Positions 1-9,935 of a stretch of 64,000 nt of DNA are shown here, piece by piece (position 1 is the first letter of the stretch; the number at the start of each line of letters is the position of its first letter). The position numbers and the translations under genes were made by a program. The DNA is from Arthrobacter sp. C2. GTDB lineage: Bacteria > Actinomycetota > Actinomycetes > Actinomycetales > Micrococcaceae. Location of the stretch: the NCBI GenBank assembly GCA_024207135.1, contig CP042428.1, positions 186,001-250,000 on the forward strand. The letters are read 5' to 3'. Below the pieces are notes generated by a model, which saw nothing but the letters and a program-made list of their open reading frames with translations, had not been told where the DNA came from and ran no database searches.

Positions 1-986
1 AATCGCAGCGGGCCACCGTCGACTTGAAGTCCGCCACCTTCCTGGACTCGACGGAGCTTACCCGCCAGCAGATGCAGCAGCAGCTGGAACTCAGCCTCGG
101 CGGGCTGGGCACCGTGCGCTCGGTGGTGATGACCGACGAGCAGTCCGAGGTCAAGATCGGGCCCAAGGACCCCGACTTCCAGGTCGCCGAGGTCAACGCC
201 CCGGTCCCCGACACCCAGATCGGCGTCCTGGACAAGGCGCTGTACTACCTCAAGGGCAAGTCGCTGCGGCTGGTCGGCGGCATCGGGGACATCTCCGGCT
301 ACGACCCGCGCCTGCCGGCGATGAGCCCGCAGGGGAACCGCTATGCGTTCCTGAACGGCTCGCTGACCAAGCTCGTCGCCATCGACGAGGAGGGCCGCAG
401 CTCGGTGGTCGCCACCGGGACGGACCTGGTCCGGCCCTCCATGGATGCCCATGGCTGGACCTGGACCGTCGACAATTCCTCGACCACCAGCGTCCTGGCG
501 GTGCCGGAAGACACGGTGCTCAGCGGAAAGGTCCGACCGATCACCGCCGGTTGGCTGGAGCACGCCAAGGTCTCCTCGCTGCGCGTGTCCCGGGACGGGG
601 CCCGCGCCCTGATCGTCTCCTCGAAGGACGGGGAAACCAGCGTGACGATCAGCGGGATCCTGCGCGATGCCGACGGCGCGCCGCGCGGCTTCGCCCCGCC
701 CAAGAGGCTGTATCCGGAGGTTCCGGTGACCCAGGCCGTCTGGAACTCCGATGTCTCGGTCATCGTCTCAGCAACCAGCACCAACGAAAAGGTGGCGGCG
801 GAGGAAATCGGCCTGACCGGCACCCGGGTGACGTACCTGCCACTGCTGGGCATGCTCGATTTGTCGGCCGGTCCCGGGGAACGCCGCCCGGTGTACGCCG
901 AGACCAAGGACAAGATCTACACGCGCGTGGGCAGCTCCTGGCATGAAATGGAAATCATGGTCCGGGACCTGACCTACCCGGGCTGA
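1..986 (+). CDS. lpqB: LpqB family lipoprotein, 3' part (5' end outside window)
   Basis: The reading frame is open from base 3 and ends with TGA at 984-986, so only the C-terminal ~327 residues are present; the lipoprotein signal and most of the GerMN-type domain lie upstream. The visible part begins at the end of the GerMN domain and continues into the beta-propeller-like LpqB domain (segments such as LPAMSPQGNRYAFL and SSLRVSRDGARALIV). In actinobacteria LpqB is an outer-face lipoprotein encoded after mtrAB; it modulates the MtrB sensor kinase and links cell wall status to division. The order lpqB-comF-hpf-secA downstream matches that of mycobacteria and other actinobacteria, which supports the call. 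A TTG at 24 is internal and not a real start. Confidence 0.9.
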   Translation, partial: SQRATVDLKSATFLDSTELTRQQMQQQLELSLGGLGTVRSVVMTDEQSEVKIGPKDPDFQVAEVNAPVPDTQIGVLDKALYYLKGKSLRLVGGIGDISGYDPRLPAMSPQGNRYAFLNGSLTKLVAIDEEGRSSVVATGTDLVRPSMDAHGWTWTVDNSSTTSVLAVPEDTVLSGKVRPITAGWLEHAKVSSLRVSRDGARALIVSSKDGETSVTISGILRDADGAPRGFAPPKRLYPEVPVTQAVWNSDVSVIVSATSTNEKVAAEEIGLTGTRVTYLPLLGMLDLSAGPGERRPVYAETKDKIYTRVGSSWHEMEIMVRDLTYPG

Positions 987-1056
987 GTGGCCGGTCGACG
1001 GTCGCGGTTCTCCACAGCAGGTCCGCCGGGCCTCGAACGGGCCTGGCCCGGGGAGC

Positions 1057-1950
1057 ATGCTGGAGGGCATGAAACCTTGGATCCGGCAGGACCCGGATGC
1101 CGTCTACCGCAGGCCGCCCGCTCCGCGCAGCGACCCGGCACGTTCCTGGGCCCGGCTCCTTGATGCGCTCTGGTGGCACCGCGCTGCCCGGGCCGTGCGG
1201 GCGGGCCTGCACGGCACCGCCGCACTGCTGTTCCCGGTGGACTGCGTAAGTTGCCGGCGTCCGGACGCCGTGGTGTGCGGTTCCTGCGCCCGCGCGTTGC
1301 GTGCCTCCTGCCTGCACCCGCGGAGGGTCGAACTCCGGGCCGAGGCGCTGCCGTTGGACGGGTGCCTCGGACCGATGCCGGTGGTTGCCGCGGGAGCCTA
1401 TGAGCACGAGCTGGCGGCCGTCGTCCTGGCCTTCAAGAACCACCAGATGCCGGCCCTGGGCAGGTACCTGGTGCCGCCGTTGGCCCGCGCGGTGCTGGCC
1501 GTGCTGGACACCCTGGCTGACCAGGGCCGCCCGGTGGTGCTGGTCCCGGTGCCCACGCGGCTGCGGGCCAGGACCCGGCGCGGGTACTTCCCGGTGGGAT
1601 TGCTGCTGTCCAGGTTGCGGCGGGCCCGGGTGCTGCCCGCCGGCGTGGAGGTGGCGCAGCTGGTCCGGTACCGGGTGGCCAGGCAGTTCACCTCCGCGCA
1701 AAAAGGCAAGGGCAGGCGCGCCCGGGGCGCGGTGCGCGGCACGATGCATGCACCGGTGACGCCGCAGCTGGCACGGCTCGCGGCCGCCGGCACCCAGGTG
1801 CTGTTTGTCGACGACGTGCTCACCACCGGGGCGACCTTGGCCGAGGCGAACCGCGCCCTGGCCGGGTCCGGGCTGCGGGTGTGCGGGGCGGCGGTGCTTG
1901 CGGCAACACCCGCACCGGATGAAAAAAGCCACGTTCGCGCAACGCGATGA
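1057..1950 (+). CDS. ComF family phosphoribosyltransferase-like protein
   Basis: 297 residues. The C-terminal phosphoribosyltransferase motif VLFVDDVLTTGAT is at residues 248-260. Near the N terminus there is a four-cysteine knuckle (C63, C66, C74, C77), the usual ComF arrangement that probably binds zinc. ComF proteins help competence and single-strand DNA handling in naturally transformable bacteria; in actinobacteria the role is not established. The gene lies 70 bases after lpqB and before hpf, the conserved actinobacterial position. The start is uncertain: ATG 1057 has GGGGAGC just upstream, and ATG 1069 (MKPWIRQ) also has a GGAGGGC upstream. The first ~55 residues are poorly conserved linker. 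A cytosolic location is expected as no signal or membrane segment is seen. Confidence 0.88.
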   Translation: MLEGMKPWIRQDPDAVYRRPPAPRSDPARSWARLLDALWWHRAARAVRAGLHGTAALLFPVDCVSCRRPDAVVCGSCARALRASCLHPRRVELRAEALPLDGCLGPMPVVAAGAYEHELAAVVLAFKNHQMPALGRYLVPPLARAVLAVLDTLADQGRPVVLVPVPTRLRARTRRGYFPVGLLLSRLRRARVLPAGVEVAQLVRYRVARQFTSAQKGKGRRARGAVRGTMHAPVTPQLARLAAAGTQVLFVDDVLTTGATLAEANRALAGSGLRVCGAAVLAATPAPDEKSHVRATR

Positions 1951-1969
1951 AGTAATAATCCGAACATCC

Positions 1970-1997
1970 TTGATTATCGTTGCATCTGTCATAGGGT
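1970..1997 (+). promoter_or_regulatory. Candidate hpf promoter
   Basis: TTGATT at 1970-1975 and TAGGGT at 1992-1997 are separated by 16 bases. This would start transcription near 2004 and give hpf a ~98-base leader. The stretch is A+T richer than its surroundings. Inferred from hexamers only. Confidence 0.45.
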
Positions 1998-2036
1998 GAG
2001 GTATGGGCACCCCGCAAGGGGAAAGGAACCCATCTT

Positions 2037-2070
2037 CAGCGACCGGAAGGAGTGACTTCTTCGGTCGCTG
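2037..2070 (+). other. Stem-loop in the hpf leader
   Basis: CAGCGACCG at 2037-2045 pairs perfectly with CGGTCGCTG at 2062-2070 (9 bp, 16-base loop). It lies 31 bases before the hpf start codon and is not followed by a T-tract, so a leader structure is more likely than a terminator. Confidence 0.5.
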
Positions 2071-2101
2071 TCGTGTCACCTGAGCAATGATGGAGGACAC
2101 C

Positions 2102-2818
2102 ATGGAGATGACGATCAACGGGCGCAATGTCAGTGTTACGGATCGCTTCCGCGAATACGTGGACGAGAAGATCGACAAGGTCGATCAGCTTGCAACGAAG
2201 ATCCAGCGCTTGGACATCAAGGTCACCAAGGAGCAGCACGCACGCAATGCGGAGACTGCCCTGACCGTCGAATTGACGGTTCTGGGACGGGGACCGGCGA
2301 TCCGTGCCGAGGCCAAGGCCGCGGACAAGTTCGCTGCTTTCGACACCGCATTCGCCAAGCTCCTGGAGCGTCTGCGCAAGGCCCGGGACCGCCGCAAGGT
2401 CCACCACGGCACCCGGACGCCCCAGGCCGTTCACCAGGCAACCAGCGGACTGGAGCCGGCCAACAGCTCGCTTCCGCTGCACGAGGCAACGCGTCTGGCA
2501 CAGCAGGAAGAGGAAACCCGGCAGGCCGCCGAGGCCTCCGAGAACGGCGCACCGCCGATCGAGATCCGCCGCAAGGTCTTCCCGGCGGAGTCGATGAGCG
2601 TCGACGACGCCGTTGACCGCATGGAAATGATTGGACACCCCTTCTACCTCTTCGTGGACGCGGCAACCGGGGCGCACTCGGTGGTCTACGCCCGGAAGTC
2701 CAAGGGCAACCAGCAGTACTCCTACGGAACCATCACCCTGGATCCGGAGGCCACCGACGAATCCACCCTGGAGACCCGTCGCTACCGCGACCCGGATCCG
2801 CAACCAGTCAACGCCTGA
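2102..2818 (+). CDS. hpf: Ribosome hibernation promoting factor, long form
   Basis: The protein is about 238 residues from ATG 2102. The N-terminal ~100 residues form the sigma-54 modulation / S30EA domain that sits in the decoding region of the 30S subunit. After a variable linker, the C-terminal ~60 residues (from IEIRRKVFPAESMSVDDA to the YGTI segment) form the dimerisation domain of long HPFs, which drives 100S ribosome formation in stationary phase. ATG 2102 is chosen because GGAGG at 2092-2096 lies 5 bases upstream; ATGs at 2087 and 2090 would overlap that site. Stress or stationary-phase control is typical for the family, and a hairpin-containing leader precedes the gene. Confidence 0.95.
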   Translation: MEMTINGRNVSVTDRFREYVDEKIDKVDQLATKIQRLDIKVTKEQHARNAETALTVELTVLGRGPAIRAEAKAADKFAAFDTAFAKLLERLRKARDRRKVHHGTRTPQAVHQATSGLEPANSSLPLHEATRLAQQEEETRQAAEASENGAPPIEIRRKVFPAESMSVDDAVDRMEMIGHPFYLFVDAATGAHSVVYARKSKGNQQYSYGTITLDPEATDESTLETRRYRDPDPQPVNA

Positions 2819-2830
2819 TCCAACGGCGCA

Positions 2831-2836
2831 TACGAT
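2831..2836 (+). promoter_or_regulatory. -10 element of a probable leaderless promoter
   Basis: TACGAT ends 6 bases before ATG 2843 and there is no convincing Shine-Dalgarno sequence. A TANNNT hexamer at this distance places the transcription start on the start codon. Confidence 0.5.
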
Positions 2837-2842
2837 GGGACC

Positions 2843-4087
2843 ATGAGCAGGATTCTTTCCGCAGCGCAAGCCCGTCGCATCGCCATCGCAGCCCAGGGGC
2901 TGCATCGTCCCCGGCCCGCCGCACCAGTGAATCTTGGTGCGGTGGGCCGGGCCTTTGCCCGGCTGGAACTGATCCAGATCGACTCCGTCAACGTCGTCAC
3001 CAGGGCCCAGTACCTGCCGATCTTCTCGCGGCTGGGCCCTTACGCCCCGGAGCTGTTGGACGCACTCGCGGTGCAAAAACCGCGCAGGGTGGTTGAGTAC
3101 TGGGCGCACGAGGCCTCGCTGGTGCGCAGCGACCACTTCAGGGACCTGGTCCCGTGGCAGCAGCGCTCCTGGCCCGGCAGCATGAAGACCATTGACGACG
3201 ACGGGCGTGTCCTGGCCCACCGGATCCTTCGGCTGCTTGCCGACGGCAGGCCCCGCACCTCCCGGGAAGCCGCCGCCGAACTGGGCCACGAACAGACCTC
3301 AGACAACGACTCGTGGGGCTGGAACTGGTCCGCGGTCAAGCGCGCCCTGGAGGCATTGTTTGCCGAGGGAATGATCAGCACCGAGGGCCGCAACGGCGCA
3401 TTCGAGCGCCGCTACACCGCCTTGCACCAGGTGTTCCCCGAAGCACCCGTACCCGCAGCCGTACCCGCAGCCGTACCCCCGGCCGGGAACGACCGGCGCC
3501 AGGGCATGGAGCGGCTGCTGCTGGCTGCCGCCGGGGCGCACGGCATCGGCAGCGTGCATTGCCTGGCCGACTACTTCCGGCTCCCGTTGCGTGAAAGCGC
3601 CGCGGTCCTGCAAGACCTCGCCGCCGGCGGAGCCCTCGAAACGGTCGGCGTGGCGGGCCTGAAGGACACGTTCTACCTGTTGCCCGGAACCGCCATTCCC
3701 CGTCGCTCGCACGCCCGGTCGCTATTGGGCCCCTTCGACTCGATGGTCTTCAACCGCCGCCGGATCGAGAAGCTGTTCGGCTTCACCTACCGCCTGGAGA
3801 TCTACACGCCCGTGGCCAAGCGCGTCTACGGGTACTACGTGCTGCCGTTCCTGCTGGGCGAGGCGCTGGTGGCCCGCGTGGATCTGAAGGCAGAGCGGGC
3901 CACGGGCAGGCTGTTGGTCCGTGGCGCCTTCGCCGAGCCCGGCGCGCCCGGGAACACCGCGGCGGAGCTGGCGGCCGAATTGCGGCTCATGGCGCGCTGG
4001 CTGGGGCTCGACGAAGTCGTGGTTTCGGCACACGGGAATCTGGCAGCAGCCTTGGAGTTTTCACTAAGCTCGCCCGAATCCAGCTAA
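2843..4087 (+). CDS. YcaQ/AlkX-like DNA glycosylase (winged-helix, HTH_42 family)
   Basis: 414 residues, the usual size for the crosslink-repair glycosylase family (E. coli YcaQ/AlkX, Streptomyces AlkZ), which unhooks bulky and interstrand alkyl lesions. The segment LELIQIDSVNVV carries Q45-I46-D47, matching the Q-hydrophobic-D catalytic motif of the YcaQ branch; AlkZ proteins have Q-x-Q. Winged-helix modules follow (SREAAAELG around residue 137). Between modules is a Pro-Ala linker encoded by three 12-base repeats. The gene is expressed from what looks like its own leaderless promoter and stands 78 bases before secA without functional connection. Catalytic activity is inferred from the motif only. 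Confidence 0.85.
   Translation: MSRILSAAQARRIAIAAQGLHRPRPAAPVNLGAVGRAFARLELIQIDSVNVVTRAQYLPIFSRLGPYAPELLDALAVQKPRRVVEYWAHEASLVRSDHFRDLVPWQQRSWPGSMKTIDDDGRVLAHRILRLLADGRPRTSREAAAELGHEQTSDNDSWGWNWSAVKRALEALFAEGMISTEGRNGAFERRYTALHQVFPEAPVPAAVPAAVPPAGNDRRQGMERLLLAAAGAHGIGSVHCLADYFRLPLRESAAVLQDLAAGGALETVGVAGLKDTFYLLPGTAIPRRSHARSLLGPFDSMVFNRRRIEKLFGFTYRLEIYTPVAKRVYGYYVLPFLLGEALVARVDLKAERATGRLLVRGAFAEPGAPGNTAAELAAELRLMARWLGLDEVVVSAHGNLAAALEFSLSSPESS
3449..3484 (+). repeat. 12-base tandem repeat (3 copies) inside the glycosylase gene
   Basis: Two exact copies of GTACCCGCAGCC (3449-3460, 3461-3472) are followed by a third with changes near its end (3473-3484). They encode VPAA-VPAA-VPPA in a linker. 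The unit length keeps frame, so copy number could vary without frameshift. Confidence 0.8.
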
Positions 4088-4164
4088 AAGCCACAAGTGA
4101 AACCAATCTCTCACGTAGACTGAACACGCCAGAAATCCTGTGCTAGAGATTTGGGAGCTGCCTC

Positions 4165-6887
<2,723 letters not shown>

Positions 6888-6891
<4 letters not shown>

Positions 6892-7571
6892 CCGATCTCC
6901 AGTGCAGTAACCTGCCAACGTCCGTGCCACCGTTCGATCCTCAGAGCGGCGGCACGGACGTTTTGCATGTCCCGGATGATCACCGCCGCCTCGAAGACCA
7001 GGGGCAGGACCTGGGTGATGCGCATCCGCAGCACCCGCGGGTTGGAATAGCAGCAGGAGGTGGGGTCGGGGCGCTGGATCGCGCCGAGACGCATGTGGTG
7101 GTCGAGCTTCAGCATGCACTCCGGGCTCAGGGCGCGCAGCAGCTGGCGTGCGGGCCGTGCTCCGGCCAGTACCTCCAGCACCGCCGGTGCGGCCGCGTGC
7201 ACAACCGCTGCCACGGATTCGGCCGGGGCCAGCAGCCCGTCCATGGGCGGGAAGAGCTTCTCGGCAACTGCCCGGGCGGCGGCGGTGGGCGGCTTGGGAC
7301 GCAGCCCGTCGGCAAAATCGTGTTCGGTGTCCGCGCGGAAATCCTCGTCGAGCCGAACCTGCTCCGGGAGGCTGCGCGCCGGAGTCTCGGTGCCCGGTTC
7401 CTGGCCCGGGCAGCGCTTCCCGCGCCTGTCCGGACCGGGGCCGAAGGCCTTCGGAAACCTCCGTATGGGGGTCGGCTCCGCTGCGGCGGGGGCCGGTGCG
7501 GTGAAGCGGTTTGCTTGGACGAGCGTCGGCGCGGTGTTGGAAGGGGCCGGCTCGAGGGCGGTGATGGACAT
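6888..7571 (-). CDS. Rv3235 family protein
   Basis: 227 residues. The C-terminal ~110 residues match the Rv3235 family pattern: a helical segment ([18 protein letters not shown]), then strands ending in [20 protein letters not shown]. The N-terminal half is Pro/Ala-rich and probably disordered. The function is unknown. In mycobacteria the family member also lies close to secA1, and the fold resembles small SnoaL-like alpha+beta proteins, but I cannot assign a ligand. The stop codon (bases 6888-6890) interlocks with that of secA through CTAG. It is probably co-transcribed with the LysM gene upstream of it (58 bases apart). Confidence 0.8.
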
Positions 7572-7629
7572 GGTGGACTCCTGGTGGGCGGATGGCTTCG
7601 ACGGTGGAGGGCGGTGTGTGCAATCGGTT

Positions 7630-8421
7630 TCAGGGCTTCTGGGAAGCGGGCCGCGGTGCCTGGAGCACCATGCCGACCTCGAGCCTGTCGGGGTCGGGGC
7701 CGATCAATCGGCGGTTCGCGGCGAACCATAGCGGCCAGGCCGCGGCGATGTCTTCGGGGCCGGCGCTCGAGGGCAGGTGGCGTGCGGCAATGGCCCAGAG
7801 GCTGTCTCCAGGCCGGACCACGACCTCCTCAAGGGTGCGGGTGGTTCCGCCGGCCAGCCGGGCCAGCGGCAGCGGGACCCGGTGCGGGATGAATCCGGGA
7901 CTGAGGAGTTCGGTTTCGGTGCCCTTCGGCCCGGTGGCCTCCGGCTGTCGCGGGCCGGCCTGGCGCTCGTGTTGCCCGGCGATCGCGGCCTGAAGGTGCT
8001 GGGCCGGTGCCAGCGGCGCGGCAACGGTCGCAGGGGCCGCAGGGGCCGCGGCGGTGGCGCCGCCCGCGGCGCATCCGGCCAGCACGAGGGAACCGCCGAA
8101 CCCGGCCAGCAGCACCCGGGCGACGAATCCGGGAACGAGTGCCGCCAGGGCCGCACCGCGACGCCGGTGCCCGCTGGCGGCGAGGAGACGGGCGGCCAGG
8201 GCCAGGGCCAGGCACAACAACAGCCAGGCGACCGACGCCGCGCCCAGCAATCCGATGGCCAGGCCGGTGAGCCGTTCCAGGGACCACGCATCGAGCCGGG
8301 TGCCGGTGGCGGCGCGCTCCTGCAGTGAGCGCCACAGCACGATGCTGGCCCCGAGCATGCCCAGCGACAGGACGGCCGCGGCCACGAGTGCCAGGGCGTC
8401 GCGGGCTGGTTGTGAACGCAT
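7630..8421 (-). CDS. LysM domain membrane protein
   Basis: 263 residues from ATG 8421, which has AGAAGG five bases upstream; an in-frame ATG at 8442 has no ribosome binding site. There are three hydrophobic segments (about residues 10-30, 50-80 and 88-118), then an Ala/Pro linker, then a C-terminal LysM-like domain (VVVRPGDSLWAIAARH to GMVLQAPRP) that should bind peptidoglycan outside the cell. No hydrolase domain is present, so it may anchor or sense the wall. It is followed by the Rv3235-family gene. Proteins of this layout are common but uncharacterised in Micrococcaceae. Confidence 0.8.
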   Translation of the reverse strand: MRSQPARDALALVAAAVLSLGMLGASIVLWRSLQERAATGTRLDAWSLERLTGLAIGLLGAASVAWLLLCLALALAARLLAASGHRRRGAALAALVPGFVARVLLAGFGGSLVLAGCAAGGATAAAPAAPATVAAPLAPAQHLQAAIAGQHERQAGPRQPEATGPKGTETELLSPGFIPHRVPLPLARLAGGTTRTLEEVVVRPGDSLWAIAARHLPSSAGPEDIAAAWPLWFAANRRLIGPDPDRLEVGMVLQAPRPASQKP

Positions 8422-8528
8422 ATTGGCCTTCTTTGATGTCATTTGATGTTGTTTGCATCTGTTTGTAACAGCATGATGACACTTCGTGCACGGGGAATCT
8501 AGGGGTAGGCGCGAAACTTTTGGGCATC

Positions 8529-8534
8529 TAGGGT
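8529..8534 (+). promoter_or_regulatory. -10 element of a probable leaderless promoter
   Basis: TAGGGT ends 6 bases (GGGCCC) before ATG 8541, and no Shine-Dalgarno sequence precedes the start. This is the same layout as at 2831 and 60187. Confidence 0.5.
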
Positions 8535-8540
8535 GGGCCC

Positions 8541-9086
8541 ATGAGATGGGAATCGCTTTTCGCCGACCTGGAAGCACAATTCGAGGCCGAGGCCGCCCGC
8601 GACCAGGCCAGCGAAATCCAGGAATTTGTCCGGATCGAACGCGCCCGCCAGACGCTGGTCCAGCGCCTGGCACGGCACCTGGACACGCGGGTCGATGTGC
8701 AGCTGCTCGGCGCCGAACGCCTGGGCGGACAGCTTTCCTCCCTCGGCAGGGACTGGCTGATGCTGCGCCACGGCGGCACCGAGGAACTCGTTCCCTTCCG
8801 TGCGCTGGCCTGGTGGTCCGGGCGGGAGCCGGGCAGGAACCCGGAGCCGGGGGAGCGGCGGGTCGGCTTCTCCCAGGCCCTGCGCGTGCTGGTGCGGGAC
8901 CGGGCCAGGGTGGGCATCGGCGGAACCGACGGGCAGCAGCTGGCCAGCGGAACCCTGGACCAGGTGGGCCAGGACTTCGTCGAGGTGGCGCTGCACGAGC
9001 GCGACGAATTCCGCCGCGCACCTGCCATCCACGGACGGTGCGTGATCCCGTTTTCCGCAGTGGCCAGGGTGCGCCGCGAGGAATGA
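8541..9086 (+). CDS. Hypothetical protein with two Sm-like/beta-barrel repeats
   Basis: 181 residues; I do not recognise a named family. An N-terminal helix rich in Glu and Ala (residues 1-48) is followed by two similar beta-rich units. Unit 1 (51-92) has the pattern G-x-L-x-x-L-G-x-D-W-hydrophobic-x-hydrophobic ending in LVPFRALAWW. Unit 2 (121-177) has ASGTLDQVGQDFVEV ending in CVIPFSAVARV. This pattern resembles small LSm/SH3-like barrels, where the last strand follows a short loop, but that is pattern reading and not an alignment. No membrane segment or signal peptide. It lies between the divergent LysM gene and the SAF/CpaE-like pair and appears to be leaderless. Codon use matches its neighbours. 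Confidence 0.65.
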   Translation: MRWESLFADLEAQFEAEAARDQASEIQEFVRIERARQTLVQRLARHLDTRVDVQLLGAERLGGQLSSLGRDWLMLRHGGTEELVPFRALAWWSGREPGRNPEPGERRVGFSQALRVLVRDRARVGIGGTDGQQLASGTLDQVGQDFVEVALHERDEFRRAPAIHGRCVIPFSAVARVRREE

Positions 9087-9100
9087 GGCCCCCGGCGGGG

Positions 9101-9109
9101 TTGTCCACA
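9101..9109 (+). promoter_or_regulatory. Isolated DnaA-box match
   Basis: TTGTCCACA matches the high-GC actinobacterial DnaA box exactly. It lies in the 192-base gap between the hypothetical gene and the SAF gene. A single box is expected by chance several times per genome, so function is uncertain. Confidence 0.3.
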
Positions 9110-9278
9110 GCCGGGCTCGCCCCCTTCTCACGCACGGCCGCCACGGCGTATGGTGGCCCCCAAGGACAACGGCGGGGCTCGTGCCTCCGCCGATGAAGCA
9201 TCCCGCGTTTCTGCGCAGCCAGGCGGAAGACTCCCCGGCCGCGCATCGGCGGGGTCATGGCGGAGGGGGATATTCGAC

Positions 9279-9935
9279 ATGGACAAGGCCCACGAAGCGG
9301 TGGCGGCAGCGGCCAGCAGGCTGGGAAGACCCAGCTGGAAGGACCCGCGGCTGCTGCTGGGCATCCTGATCGTGCTGGCCTCCTGCGTCGGGGTCGTGGC
9401 CCTGACCAGTTCCCTGGACCGCACCACGCCCATGTACTCGGCCAAGGCCGACATCTCCCTGGGCGAGCAAATCACCGCGGAGAAGCTCAACGTGGTGAAC
9501 GTGAAGCTCGACGCGCTCGAGGAGCGCTACGTGCCGGCGGATCCCTCCCTGCTTGAGGGCACGCGGGCCAACTCGCTGGTCCGCGCCGGGCAGCTGCTCC
9601 CGCGCAGCTCCCTGGGGCTGGACGACGGAACCAACCGCCGCCCGGTGTCCATCGACCTGCCCGATGCCCTGCCGGCGGCGATCACCTCCGGGGCCCATGT
9701 CGATGTCTGGGTCTCGCTGAAGGACCGGACCGCCAATGCCTACGCCCCGCCGACCCTGCTGCTGCCCTCCGCCGAGGTCACCGGCCGCACCGAACGGGCC
9801 ACCGGCTTCGGCGGAACGGCCGGGACGCTGGTCGAGATCCTGGTGGTTGACAGCGGGCTGGCGGACCTGCTCGAGGCCATGGCCAACGACGCGCGGATCA
9901 CCGTGGTCTTCAACCCCGGGGCCAGTGCCTCATGA
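9279..9935 (+). CDS. SAF domain membrane protein (CpaB/FlgA-like)
   Basis: 218 residues from ATG 9279, which has GGAGGGGG (9262-9269) upstream. A short cytosolic N terminus is followed by one membrane helix (about residues 25-44) and a SAF domain (about 51-115: YSAKADISLGEQITAEKL and VRAGQLLPRSSL), as in CpaB/RcpC and FlgA, where it supports pilus or flagellum assembly in the periplasm. The C-terminal ~90 residues form a further beta-rich region. The stop codon overlaps the ATG of the next gene (ATGA, 9932-9935), so the pair is translationally coupled. No other Flp/Tad pilus genes are in the window, so a role outside pili is likely. Confidence 0.8.
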   Translation: MDKAHEAVAAAASRLGRPSWKDPRLLLGILIVLASCVGVVALTSSLDRTTPMYSAKADISLGEQITAEKLNVVNVKLDALEERYVPADPSLLEGTRANSLVRAGQLLPRSSLGLDDGTNRRPVSIDLPDALPAAITSGAHVDVWVSLKDRTANAYAPPTLLLPSAEVTGRTERATGFGGTAGTLVEILVVDSGLADLLEAMANDARITVVFNPGASAS

